Below are positions 35,091-46,700 of a stretch of DNA of 64,000 nt, piece after piece. This DNA comes from Haemonchus contortus. Taxonomy: Eukaryota; Nematoda; Chromadorea; Rhabditida; Trichostrongylidae. The notes under the pieces are model-generated. The model was not told the DNA's origin. It searched no databases and worked only from the letters and a program-made list of their open reading frames with translations. Location: the NCBI GenBank assembly GCA_000469685.2, contig LS997567.1, positions 8,504,874 to 8,568,873 of the forward strand, given 5' to 3'. A program made the translations under genes and the position numbers. Numbering within the stretch: the first letter of the stretch is position 1; each line of letters begins with the position of its first letter.

Positions 35091-35290
35091 TGTCCGACCG
35101 GAAATTCATAACTTCTGTTCCCGTGGACCTAGAAAGTTCAAATGTGGTGGAAGCAGGGGGTAGGATGGGAATACTCATGGAAAGTAGAAGGGGACCCACG
35201 GGCGGGGCGTGCGCGATCGAAATTTCGGGTCGCAAGTTCATAACTCCTGTTCACGTTAACCAAGAAGTTCAAACCATTAGGATTACAGCT
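35091..35290. repeat. Two units of the ~128-bp minisatellite
   Basis: Units begin near 35,103 and 35,231 (AATTCATAACTTCTGTTCCC; AGTTCATAACTCCTGTTCAC) and match the units at 22,331-22,885. Confidence 0.82.
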
Positions 35291-36690
35291 TTTCGTTTCC
35301 AAATTGGAACCTCGGCATTTTAATGAGTGATGTAGGACATGGTGGGATCGTAGGCACTCGGTGACAGGAATCGATAATAAGTGATAAGGGAAGATAAGGG
35401 GAATAAGAGAAGTCACCTAGCGATCAAAATCCTAACGTCTCTTGTATTTACGATGTAGCTTTCACTGCTCAGTATGTTTCGTTGGATAAGATGGGGTGGT
35501 AGGTTAGGGTGACAAAAGTGAGTGGTGAGTGCAGTGATAGGGACCCATTAGCGGCAATACGATAAGCAGATGAGAATTTCGTTCATTTCTTGCTATTCGA
35601 TTACGACCGCTATCTAACAAGGACTGTGATTCAATGAAGGGTCCCCTTTGGTCGATATCATTTGCTACAAATTCAACCGATCCTCAGTTATCTGGAATTC
35701 TTAAATAATGATATGTCTCTGTCAAAAGAGAGGTTCATTGATAAACCTGATAATAGTGTTATCATCACTTAAAACATATGGGAGTACCGCCCAAGGCTTT
35801 ATTACCTGATAGTTGAATTTTTGATGTGTAGTTATTTCTAAAAAAGAGAGCAAAAGATCAACACTTCCAACAAAAGGCGTAAGCACTAGTGCGCTTCGTT
35901 GCGCGCGTCGAAGCTAGGTCACGCCGCAGCCGTCCCTTACGGCGCTTCAGCCCGCGGTTTTTGACAGATGTCATGGTTGTCAGTGGGGGATGGTAATGGC
36001 GTGCGGTCTACGACGGTCAAATAAAGTCAGCTCAAAGAGAAGATAGTGCGAACTAATGCAAAGCATTTGTCCACTGACACTGAGTGGTGCTGTAATGTCA
36101 TCTCGAGATCACAGTGGTCAGCACCGCCGAAGTGGGCGAAGCTTTGAAAAGACGCGCGGATCGAACGTTCACCCGTAAGCACCGACTTTTGCGGACTACC
36201 ATTTGCACTGCTCCGTTAGTCCTGTGCAAACTTCGTGTACAGAAAAATATTTCGTTTTAAAGAAATAGTGAAGAGTTAGCCGATTATCACAACTTTGTTA
36301 AAGAAGGAGGAAAGCCCGGAGTTAGCCGGGCGAACCGACTGGTTACGCAATAGTTAGCACAGCTGTTTTACAGAGGTTAGCATGGGAAGTTTCCGGGATC
36401 CGGCAGGTGTTTCGTGTTAGGCGAACGTATGTTCGAAAGATGCTTCATATGGATGTATCATGGTTGGAGAGCCGTCAAAGTGGTCAGATGGCAACGATGC
36501 TTCAAGAGTGAGTAAAGTCGCTTACAGAAACTGTGACTAGCGATTCTTCTCAGATTACGATATTTATTTTTATATTCATTGGTCAACCTGGATGGTATAG
36601 AATGATCCCAATTAACAGCGATTGACGTGAATTTAATCACCTCAGAATAATTTCTGACATCAAACTCTACAAACACCCCATCAGCCAGTA
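35291..36690. other. Unassigned spacer with a GC-rich island
   Basis: No gene recognised. A GC-rich, CpG-containing block at 35,880-36,190 stands out from its AT-rich surroundings. GAAAGCCCGGAGTTAGCCGG at 36,310-36,330 repeats a motif near 23,140. Confidence 0.45.
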
Positions 36691-36696
36691 CATATG

Positions 36697-39600
36697 AGTT
36701 ATTTATTTTTTTGTTTATTTATTTATTTATTTATTCATTTATTTAACCGCTCGCACGAAGGCACGCTCTAAAAAAGGTTGGATACTAGGGAACGGGGAGT
36801 TTCTAGTGGTCTCTTAACATAAACGCAAACTAGTAAGAAAAAAATTAGCAGATAAAAATAAAACAAAACAAAACAAATCAGCCGAAAAGGTAGGAGACAC
36901 ACCAATTTAAGGGTTAATCCGAGTCAAGGAAGGGGAAAGAGAAGGAGAGGGAGAAGGAGGAGGGGACCTACTAGTCAAGCAACTGATTGGCAGAAGCCCG
37001 AAAAGGTGTATATCAGGGATGAGGAATCAGTCCAGGAGGGGAAGTAATGTGCGAGCCCTTCATGAGTGCACCTGCAACGACCACTTGTGACACGGACCCG
37101 CACCAGTCGGCAATGGTGCGCAATCGCCACACAAGGGGTCGTAAAGGCCAGCCGGAACTTTAAGACACGGGTATACCGACAGCCCCCGTGGAACCGGTAG
37201 GCTGAATGGGTGCTACAAGCTAGCCGCTGGAATGCCCCCAGTCTGGACTTGACACCTTACCTTCCTCCTTGGGATGCCCATAGGATGTAATATGAACAAC
37301 GCGTCAATTAATGTTAAGCTAAGTATGACTTGGGTCGGGTTAGGACAATTGTGCCTTAAAACCAAGCCACTTGACAGGCAAGCCCGGCGGGGTACACTAG
37401 GAAACATGATAGACAAGTAACTACCGTCTTAGGAGACATCATCTATGCCGAGGAACTTCAGCATGTTAATTTTTTTGATGGAAGTTTTGAACTGATTTGA
37501 GCCTTCGAGTACCACGAGCCATGAAGGCAGCAACTCCAACTAAAAGAATTCGCTCTCAGCTTCTGCGCCATTTGCCCATTTTGAGATGATGGATTGCAAG
37601 ATGAACTGTTCCCCCAGAAAATGGTCGAAACGTCCAGGATCTCGATGGTTTGTTACGAAGCTCGCCCTTGAGAAGTTTAAACGCTAGAAACAGACCAGAT
37701 TGAGCACGCCTATATAGAAAGCCTCTTAATTTGAATGTTCGGAGACGGGCTTGATATGGGAGCAGCGCTCGCGGATAGTCCGCATTGGGAAAGACCCGAT
37801 AGAATAGAATCCTGGCGAATGTTTTTCGAACTTTCTCAATTTTCTGAATGTCTTGCTACAACGAAGGGCTCCAGACAGAACTACAGTATTCCAGCACAGG
37901 AAGAACATATATTTTGTGAAGTTCGATCCATATTGATGAATCTGTAGTGTGCATAGTCCTAAACAGAAGGGGAAAAAGCCTGAGCCCTTTCTTCGAAATG
38001 TCATCAATGTGAACACCCCATTTGAAATCAGTGGATATCCTGACTCCGAGATCTCCGACACAGTCCGTTTGCTTTGCATGGCAACCATCGGGAAAGCATA
38101 CGTCAAGTTGAGGAGAACCACATGAAAGCACGTAACTTTTTTCGCTGTTGACTACTAGTCCCCAACGAGCACACCATGCGTGCATATTCTCGATGGCTTC
38201 GGTTAGAAGTACTTGTGCTTCATCCTTATTCTCTCCATCAAATGCTACAAATACCTTTATGTCATCCGCATATGCCGCCACATGAAGCTCACTACTCCTA
38301 CGGAGGAATTTCACAAGATCATATGTGCGTATCAGTAATAAACGAGGAAACAAGCTGCCTCTCTGGGGAAGTTCCGAGGTATAGGTTCTAGGAGCGGACA
38401 CATACTCAAAGAAGCGCACGCCCAGTTTCAGTGTGCAAGGTACGATTGGAACCATCTAAGTTCCCTCCCATGGACACCTATGTTCTCTAATGTGAGAATT
38501 AGGCTGGATCTGTTCAGGGTATCAAATGTTCAAATCAAATCAAAGTAGATGGCGCTGACTTTTCGCCCGGAATTGATTGCTTCTATCCGGAAGTGCGTGC
38601 AGTCAATTAACTGTGTACATGTGAATGAGCCAGGAATAGGCTGTTCGAGCGGGATACGCTTGAGCTAAGAGACCCATTCCAGCAGAAAGTCATTGGCTAT
38701 TTGTTCCAAAATTTTGAGAGGTGTAGGCAAAATACTTATAGGTCGAAAATTCGAAATCAATCTGGGTTCAGTGAACTTAGGGATAGGCGTAACAATGGCG
38801 TGCATCCAAATGGATGGAACCTGCCCTAGTAGGAAGGTCATATTATATATGTGAGCGGAGGGACGGAGAGCTCCTTCGCGAATGTTTTGAAAAGTAGTTG
38901 CGACAATCCATCAAAAGTTAGATAAAGCGATGGTTTTAGGGAGCGCAGAATTTTTTACACCATTTCCGCAGTTACGATTGGGAAGTCCGGATGATTATTC
39001 GTGGTGGAGGGTAGAGTTTGTGTACTCGTAGAGGAAGGGACAAAAACACTTTCAAAATAGTTCGCGAGGGCTTCAGTCTTTTCCTGTTCTGTAGAGTACT
39101 TTTCTCCGTTGCGGCCCTCGAGAACATATGAGACTGGTGACTGCTTGTGGAACTTATTAGCGTAAGCTGCCAGGTGTTTAAGGTTACTTTCTCGAGCCAA
39201 CTTCTTAATTGTGTAAGTCAGAAAGCGCTTTGAATGATGGTCCAGCTTACTGCGATTTCAAGAAAAGCACTTCAATTTAAAGGATTATCAGTCATGCGAA
39301 AGAACCTTTCTCGTTGCTGGATCGAATTCATTATGTGACTAAGATAGTCCGTTTCACGCCTCAACGTAAGCTTCAAAGGAACAAATTGTTCAATGCATGA
39401 GTCCACAAAACCCCGTATAGATATCATCTAGATTGTGGTAATTCGAAAACAACATCATCCAGTCAATATGTGTGATGTGATATGCAATGGCATCTTTATT
39501 CATTCCATTGAAGTCCTTTGATATTTGAGTTACTCCCTTTTTCTGACAGCCCACCAAGGAAAATGTCACAATGTTATGATCGGAGGAGTATAATGGAGGA

Positions 39601-40250
39601 AGGACGAAGATTTGAGATATACTATGCCGAGGTGCTAGAACAATATCTAAACTTTTGTCGAGTCTAGTGGGGAAGTCTACGAATTGTGTGAGCAATAAGG
39701 CATCGAATAACGACAAAAAATTTCCACAGTGGCGGACCCTGCAGTGTGGGTTTTCCAATCGATGTCAAAGTTCAGGTCCCCCACCACTGTGGTGGAGAAG
39801 GGCACTGAACACGCCAGATCAATACAATCGATATAAAATGATTATCCTGGGCACTCGTGGGGTTGGATGAACGTAAATCAATGGAAAACGGTGCCTGAAT
39901 GGCAGGAAGGTGTCAAAACATAACACATCAGACATTAAGCCACCGGTATGAAACATTATTTCTTCAAACAAAACTAGACAGTGGATTAAGAAGCATATCC
40001 CTCCTCCTTTACATCCGTACCTGTCTTTCTTGAGTACAGAATATGGTAAGCCGGAGATCTTGGAGTTGGAATTTCGCTACTCAACCAAAATTTGGTCAAA
40101 AACACTAAATGAGGTTTCGCTTGGCTGCCCCGATATCAGTTGCTCTCATGAGCTCGCCTTTGTAGGCTACATAAACGGGCTCACCATTGTGCTCCTTTTG
40201 ATTCAACTCGTGTGCTCGGTTTCTTAACTCTTCCTCTTTTTTTGCGCTCC
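36697..40250 (-). mobile_element. CR1-like (CR1/L2 group) LINE with endonuclease and RT
   Basis: Minus-strand non-LTR element. Endonuclease from about 40,110 down to 39,390: VLKKDRYGCKGGGICFLI (39,990-40,045) and the C-terminal DIVLAPRHS....YSSDHNIVTF (39,560-39,660). A linker follows (ARESNLKHLAAYANKFH, about 39,150-39,200; EALANYFESVFVPSS near 39,030-39,080). RT at about 37,700-38,940 shows the catalytic AAYADDIKVFVAF near 38,235-38,282, then WGLVVNSEKS (38,130-38,165) and KLHKIYVLPVLEYCSSVWSPSL-like residues near 37,860-37,925. The 3' end at 36,697 carries an (AAATA)n tail (TTTA repeats on the plus strand, 36,697-36,745), as expected for CR1-type 3' ends. Stops and frameshifts show it is dead. 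It lies on the opposite strand within the interval between the two parts of the possible ABC-transporter gene. Confidence 0.87.
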
Positions 40251-40680
40251 TCGTGCGTCATTAATCTCCAAACGTAGATCTCCATGAAGGCACGGATGGC
40301 GCGCAGTCCACGGGCTCTTGATAACACTTCAAAAAGATGACGTCAAGATGAGAAAAAACATTTTACGAGCTTGGGCTTCCCTTATACCACCAGACCCATA
40401 CGATAGATTTTTACCGGGCGAGTCTCGATGTCAAGAGCATCGAGAACGGTAGTAACAAACGATTCGGTATGTGCCTGGCTCTGGAATGAGGTAAGACTTT
40501 TTTCGGCTTCTTGTACACCATACAAAACTATTGACCTGGCGTGTTTGATTCAAGTACTTCACGTAAAAACGATGAAGGTGAACTCACGATTTGTTCCAGA
40601 AGTGGAACTCCTTTTGGAACTTTTTCACTCAGTAGCTCATGAATTTTTCAAGAAGACGAATACTGTCGGGACTAAATAAT

Positions 40681-41110
40681 GAGAAGTCCGATGCCTTAGT
40701 GGCTTCAGCCGGGGTCTGGGTACATTTGGAGTTTGGTTGGAGTCCATCGACCAGTCAGCCGGTCACGGCGGGTGCAGGCACGTGAATGAGTTGGCTATCA
40801 AATAGTTAGAGTGTCATAATTTATAAGTGGAGCTGGGGCGGTGTAGGGCGCACTGTCATCTGAGCGGTTCGGAGATCGAATAAAAAATCTGCGCCCAAGC
40901 TAAAAGAAGCCTTACGCCCCTACGGGTTGACTGAATGGTACCCGACTCGTCCTAGTGATAAAAGCACAAGCTTGTGCATCAGCTCGTCCCCACAGCATAT
41001 AGCATGATATATGCGCCACACCCATTCAAAACGCAGTTTCGAATTGGAAGTCGATTGCGACAGTATAACAGTGCGGATCTGATCAACGTCAAAACATTTT
41101 CCTTTATACT
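40681..41110 (+). mobile_element. SINE-like repeat, extended copy
   Basis: Head-like GGCGCACTGTCATCTGAGCG and GGAGATCGAATAAAAAATCT at 40,845-40,890, followed by body pieces GGTACCCGACTCGTCC, GCATCAGCTCGTCCCCACAG and AATTGGAAGTCGATTGCG. Confidence 0.62.
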
Positions 41111-41689
41111 TTACTGCTTCATACAGACGTTGAATATACTTGACCCAGTTGCAAAGGTCTTAGGAAAACGAATTTATTGCGGTCACTCAGCCTGAATGTT
41201 TTCGAGTGCTGAGGAATGCAGCACGACGAGTACATCAACATAGGGCCCTTTTTAGATCCAAATACGAACTCTACGCGCTGGCTCAAGGGTGCGGAGAAAT
41301 TTTCTACTGCAGAAAATTAGTTTTTGGTTGGTTGTGAAAGCCTGTGTTGTCGCTCGTCGAATATACATTTCTAATGTTTTCAAAAGTGCCCTTTGAGCAA
41401 GTCGTAAACAAGAATGTTGTCTATTTTTCATTATAAATTGTTTCTAGCTCCCATGTTCAACTAATTCTTTTTTCCTAACCCGAAACCTGTCTGTTCGGAC
41501 CGTCTGAGAGATGCCCTTGCTCCTAGGGTGAAATGTCCCTGCTCCTACGAGCTTCGATGTAATCCCAATTATCTATGAGGATGACATCGAGGTTCATAGA
41601 TCGACGGACAACCAATAATTGCTTCCACCATCGTCACCATAGATAAAAAGCCAAAGTGGGCAAGCAAAAAAGGATGAGGTACGGGGAGA
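41111..41689. other. Unassigned spacer
   Basis: No gene recognised. It contains a local direct repeat, CTTGCTCCTAGGGTGAAATG followed by CCCTGCTCCTACGAGC (41,515-41,550). Confidence 0.45.
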
Positions 41690-41925
41690 TGGCCGGCCCT
41701 AACGGATACAACTACCCATCACTCCGCGTATTGCATATGGAGTTGTGATCGCGTAGTGTTATACGGAACACTACCACTCGCATAGTTTACAGATCGAATA
41801 AAAGAACAATATCCGTTCTGGTCAGTGAAGCCTTACATTCCTTTGGGCTGGTTTGATTGTACCCGGCTCATCTTAAGGATAAAATCGCAAGCTTATTCAT
41901 AGGTTGGTCACCACAGTCTTGGTTG
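41690..41925 (+). mobile_element. SINE-like repeat, plus-strand copy
   Basis: Homologous to 40,845-41,010: ACAGATCGAATAAAAGAACA, GTGAAGCCTTACATTCCTTT, GTACCCGGCTCATCTTAAGG and GGTTGGTCACCACAG. Confidence 0.6.
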
Positions 41926-42003
41926 GCTCAGGCATATATTGGTCCGCGATTCGTGACAGCTCGTGTGAGATAGTGCGCCACTTCTCACTACATCAACGTC
42001 CGC
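41926..42003 (-). mobile_element. SINE-like repeat head, minus-strand copy
   Basis: The reverse complement reads AAGTGGCGCACTATCTCACA, then CACGAATCGCGGACCAATA and GCCTGAGCCAACCAAG, matching the tRNA-like head at 31,020-31,090. It is joined back-to-back to the plus-strand body at 41,925. Confidence 0.68.
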
Positions 42004-42125
42004 CCGTTTTCAACAAATATACTTTTATATGTAACCCTGTTTTGGAGCTAACTGATTTTTTAGCCCGCTAAGCACTGTTGAATCAATTTTAGCTGAACTT
42101 TTACTGTACTACTGTAACTTTTCAG

Positions 42126-42208
42126 ATATACAGACACTATATACAATGGGATCTCCGACAACATACCAATGGTCATATTCATTTCCGCATATCTTGTCGC
42201 TAATATAG
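42126..42208 (+). CDS. ABC exon a: cytoplasmic end and TM3
   Basis: Acceptor TAACTTTTCAG; donor ATAG/GTGTGT. Begins with the last base of a split codon and ends with the first base of the next. Encodes a T-D-x-I-x-x-G-I-S-D pattern followed by a membrane helix. Confidence 0.68.
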
Positions 42209-43713
42209 GTGTGTTGCTCTTAATATCAAATTTCCCCCATTATTTTTTCACCCAAGAAGTGAGTTGGAACTTTCAAATTTTTCTGATTATTGTCTTTGCT
42301 CGAAAAAGGGTTGAAGCTATGCAGTGTGGCGCTGCTCAAACACTTGTCCGATCCGCAAATGAGGGCAGCGGGGTAGTCTTACCCCTTAAAGGCACAATTC
42401 ACGATGAAATTAATTCTTGAAATTTCTACCCAGACTGAAGCTGTTGCCCTTGCCCCCAAGGAGAGCACAAAGGGGCACTGTTGAATTGGAAAAGGCCTAG
42501 ATAGGTGCAGTATAATAATGACCCCAAACCGGCTTAGCCGACTTACACGCCCAAAGGCGGACGAGTTTTAGACGAGTAGAGTTGCACAATAAACACCGAG
42601 ACATACACTTTGCACGCAGGCAGTTCACTGTAACTGCTGTACGCAACGGCACGCTTATTTGAACAGCTCGTCCAAATATCCCTTTCACGCAGCTCTTGTC
42701 ATCACAATCTTGGCTATCTCCTATTCTAGTCATTTCTTCACCTTATATTTCTCTAAATGCGCTAGTTTTCGCGTTTTTTCCACTGCTTTAACACTGTTCT
42801 AGATTATTATTCCTGAAATACCCCAAAATGATCGTGAACTGTGCCTCTAGTCGGGTTTTTCGACGTTCGACTGCTTGAAAAGCTCGTCTGCTCAGCATAA
42901 GTGAGAGGAGGGAAAATTTACATCCTGAATTCGCTAAAATATTCACTGCTGATAAGATTTTCATAAATCAATAATATCTTGAAAGATGGTCGAATGAGCA
43001 TGTTCTGAAAAGAGTTTGGAGGTATACGGCTTGACATTGACCCTATTATTTCGCTTTCTACTATTTCAGCCGTATGCTTATATATACAATGGGATGTGAC
43101 CCTTTTAATGTGCTCAGCAATTCCAATGCTCATTTTAAGCCGCATTGTGTTTAGTAAGGTCAGACTTTTGCTCTAATCTGCATTTATTTAATTGACCAGG
43201 TAAGAATTTCTGGGAAATCTTCTTTTTTTGTTCAGTGGTTTTCGAAGACCATGGATCAAGAAGTTCACCTCCAAAACAAAATTAGCAATCTAGTGAATGA
43301 AACATTCAGCTGCATACGAACTGTAATCAGTTTCGCTGCTCAAAAGCAAACGATAACCAAGTTAGTTGCTGTCTATATTCAACCTAGGTGTCATGACAGT
43401 CTAGTATTCTAATGTCTTACACTTTGAGATTTGAAAGGCTATCCATGGAGAATAATAAACTCACAGAGTCGCGCCTGCGTTCCTCAACAGTGTATGATAG
43501 TCTGACACAGGTAATAAAGTATTATAAGCAGTATATGCCTTAACTCTGTAACAAAACGTTCACTGTATAGTTATAGCATTCTCTCTTCAGATCCTTCTAA
43601 CCGAATTGATTTTTACTGCAGCTTTGTGTTACGGAATATGGAGAGTGGCCGATCATTCACCTGGAAGATTAGCAGCGGTACTAGCTTTTCATTTGTTTTA
43701 CTACACTTTTCAG
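42126..43713 (+). CDS. ABC transporter (P-glycoprotein/ABCB-like), transmembrane-domain exons
   Basis: Five exons, 42,126-42,208, 42,257-42,309, 43,236-43,360, 43,438-43,510 and 43,591-43,713, join in phase (1, 0, 2, 0, 0 at the ends) to give 153 codons without a stop. Introns are 48, 926, 77 and 80 bp; acceptors are TTTTCAG, CCCAAG, GTTCAG, GAAAG and CTTCAG. The peptide follows an ABC type-1 membrane domain: YTDTIYNGISDNIP leading into TM3, TM4 with VSWNFQIFLIIVFARKR, then the long intracellular helix with the family hallmark VNETFSCIRTVISFAAQ, and a TM5-TM6 pair (ILLTELIFTAALCYGIW ... RLAAVLAFHLFYYTFQ). Such proteins are ATP-driven efflux pumps of the plasma membrane. No Walker A, LSGGQ or other ATPase motif occurs in the window, so downstream exons are beyond a repeat-filled intron or lost. 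Which of the two membrane domains this is cannot be told. Confidence 0.72.
42257..42309 (+). CDS. ABC exon b: TM4
   Basis: Follows a 48-bp intron ending TTTTTTCACCCAAG. Completes the split codon and encodes SWNFQIFLIIVFARKR, equivalent to the SWKL start of TM4 in the family. Donor AAAAAGG/GTTGAA. Confidence 0.62.
42390..42846. mobile_element. Small TIR element (TTAA-flanked, piggyBac-like MITE), complete
   Basis: 457 bp with terminal inverted repeats AGGCACAATTCACGAT (42,390) and its complement ATCGTGAACTGTGCCT ending at 42,846. TTAA precedes the left end; the right flank is CTAG, a decayed or non-matching site. The interior aligns with 47,465-47,947 (CCAAACCGGCTTAGCC, CACTTTGCACGCAGGCAG, ATATCCCTTTC..GCAGCT). 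No coding capacity. It lies in the 926-bp intron of the ABC-transporter exons. Confidence 0.75.
43236..43360 (+). CDS. ABC exon c: intracellular coupling helix
   Basis: Acceptor TTTTTTTGTTCAG; donor ACCAA/GTTAGT. Encodes SKTMDQEVHLQNKISNLVNE and CIRTVISFAAQ, the most conserved part of the membrane domain. Confidence 0.74.
43438..43510 (+). CDS. ABC exon d
   Basis: Acceptor GATTTGAAAG; donor CACAG/GTAATA. Completes a Lys codon and encodes SMENNKLTESRLRSSTVYDS, the amphipathic stretch before TM5. Confidence 0.62.
43591..43713 (+). CDS. ABC exon e: TM5 and TM6
   Basis: Acceptor CTCTCTTCAG; donor TTTTCAG/GTGTTG. 41 whole codons with two membrane helices around the short loop WRVADHSPGR. About 45 bases after the donor the sequence becomes RTE. 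Confidence 0.7.
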
Positions 43714-43757
43714 GTGTTGTTTTCTTTTTACATTTACAATTACATCTGTTTCACTGT

Positions 43758-46700
43758 TACCTTTATCACCTGTCGTCCCGCTGATCATCGACTTCCTCGA
43801 GCGGGCGCCAGTAAAGTCTCCATTCGTCCCTGTCACGAGCCAGAGTGGTCCAGTGAATCTTCCTTGCTTCAGGGAAACGAGGTTCAACATTCCTCTCGTT
43901 CAGCTTTCGTGAAGAAGTCTGACCATCTCGTTAGCGGCCTTCCTGGAGTTCGTTTGATGTCCCGAGGGATCCAGTCAGTAACCGCCCTGGTCCAACGGCC
44001 ATCACTATATCGCATAATGTAACCGGCCCACCTGATCTTCGATTTCTTGACGTAATCAACGGCATCCCTGATCTTCGTTCGGTGACGGAGCTCGGAACTC
44101 CGGATTCCCTTCTGCACTTGCGTGTATAGGGAAATTCCGAGCATCGTCCTTCCCAAAGCGCGTTGAGTAATGCTGACAGCATGCTCATCTTGCTTTCGTA
44201 GAGTCCAGGTTCTGAGGCGTACGTCAAAGCAGGAAGGACAGCAGTGTCGAAAAGGCAAGCGCGGAGCCGGATGTTCTTTGTCTTCTGCACTACTCCCTCG
44301 ATCCTCCTAAATGCTCCTCACGCGGCGCGTTTCCTTCTGCACAGCTCCGCAGCTAGGTCATTCATCATGTTGACCTCAGGTACCAGTCTGTTTTTCATGA
44401 ACATCGTCTTCGTTCGGTTCAGCCTCAAGCCGATGTTTCCACAAGCACTATCAAACTCGGCCAGCATTCGTTCCGCATGCTCTGTATTATAGACATGATG
44501 TCGTCTGCAAAGCGGAGGTGATGAAGGAAGCGGCCATCGACTTTTACTCCCAAGTCTTCCCATTCCAAATGAGACACGATATTCTCGAGGGCGGCACTGA
44601 AAAGTTTGGGCGAAATAGTATCGCCTTGCCGGGCACCTCTCTTCACGTTGGCAATGACCTCCTTGTAGAATGGTGAAAGCCTGGCCGTGAAGCTCACGAA
44701 GCATTCTTATATATTGAGTAGGAACACTCTGGTTGGCCATGGCTTCAATTACCGCTTCTGTCTCAACGGTGTCAAAGGCTTTCTTCAAGTCGATAAACGT
44801 AAGACATAGCGGCATTTTGTACTCTCGCGATACTTCAATGAGCCTTGTCAGGGTGTGGATATGATCGATTGTACTGAACCCTCTCCGAAACCCTGCTTGA
44901 CTGTCCTTCATCTAATATTCTGCCAATCCTGTTTAGGATGACACGAGTGACAAGCTTGTAGATTACGGACAGCAGGCAGATTGGGCGATAATTGCCAATA
45001 TCGTCTGAATCTCCCTTTTTGTACAGCAACACAGTCTTGCTAGTTTTCCACGACGTGGGCACTTTGCATTCCGACAGGTAACGTGTGTAGAGCCTAGCCA
45101 GAGTCTTGATGATGACTGGTGGTATAGTACACTTCAGATGTTCCGGTTTGATCCCATCGGGGCCGGGCGCTGTACAGTTCTTCATCGACGTGATGGCATG
45201 TCGTATTTCGTAAGGGAGAAGCGAAGGAGCGATATATTCGTCTTGCGTAAGATGGCGAGTAGGCAGGTAGACGTGGCTGTCGAAGAGATCGGAGCAGAAG
45301 TCGTAGATGACCTTCTCCATTGCCCTCCGGGATGCAGTAACGGTTCCGTCAGGACGACGAAGGGAGGTCATCTTGATCTTGTAATTGGAGAAGCTCCGTC
45401 GGGCTTTGTGAATGCTCTTTCCGGCCTCGGGCGACTTCGTCCATGACTGCTGCTCTTCTTTCTTTCAGATCTTCCTTTATCGCTTCTCTGCTTCGCAAGT
45501 TTGGACGTTGTTGATAATTGCCTGTAGCTCGCGCGATTCCACGCTGGTGTATCAGCTCGAGAGTCTTCGAAGAGAGTCGTCTCTTGGCTACTTGTAGACT
45601 CTCTGCTTTCGTAGCACTATCGTGAAGATGCTCGACGAGCCGGTTGTATTTTTCGTCGATGTTGTCGATAACGGAATCTTCCCATTGACTCGCAAGGGAA
45701 GCGAAGTGGTCCCAGTTGATGGAGGTCTTGGGGCTTCATTTCCGAAATTTCATAGCGCTCTCTCCACGCACTGAGAAGCAGAATCTAGCGCAGAGGAGAC
45801 GATGGTCCGATCCCGTGTAGAACTTCGGAACAACAGCGACGTCGGTCAGGCAAAATCTCCGATTGAAGATGGTGTGGTCTATTTCATTATGAAACTGTCC
45901 ACCAGGTGACTCCCATGTACATCTTAAATGAGGGCTTCTGGAACTGCGAGTTACAATGGATGGTGTGGGTCGTCATGATAAACTCGAACAGCCTTTCACC
46001 TTGCTCAATCCAATCCACTCGTGAGTCCCGATGTGAAGCTCCTCAGCCGTTCTCCTGGGGCCAATCTCGGCGTTAAAATCACCGACGATGATCTTGAAGA
46101 AAAAGTGTTCTTCTCTGTAGAGCCTCTCCAGATCCATATAAAACGCTTCCAAATCTTCTTCTTCGTAGCTCGATGTTGGTGCGTAAGCAACGAAGATGGT
46201 TAGAGCTGGGATTGAGCCACGTCTTCTTGATCGCAAACGTCCGATTCGGGTTGTTAACCTTTCGTACGAATCGATGTTCATGGCCAAGTGCGTACTGACG
46301 AGGACACCTACGCCGCCGACGCCTCTACTGTCGCATGTTCCAAGGAACAGTTCTTCTCCAGTCTCAAATACAGCATGCAGCGGGCGATGCATTCTCGTCT
46401 CGGTCAGTCCGTGACGTCTTACTTGATCTCCACAGCATTCGATACACATTTCCGATGCAAGGGTTCATGCATTGAAAGCACAGATTTACACCCCAGTCCA
46501 TCCCTTTTTGGGAGCCTGTTCTAAGTCTGAGATTTCAGTAGCCTCTCCTGAGCGCTCCCACCCAATGCTGCCGTATTGGGGGCTCCCTCAGGTTCAGGGG
46601 AATGAGGCCCGTTTCTATTACTGTTTTTGGCGTGAAGATACCCAACGTGCAGCTTGCCAGGCTCTGACGTGGGGGCTATTGACTCCGGGGGCTTGCCATG

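Noticed and set aside
34469..35323. Long Cys/Val and His/Thr open frames up to 263 codons
   Set aside because: Entirely explained by the TG-rich microsatellite, which lacks stops in several frames.
40555..40600. KNDEGELT peptide resembling the GELT motif of ABC transporters
   Set aside because: The only donor site would cut inside the motif, and no conserved residues flank it.
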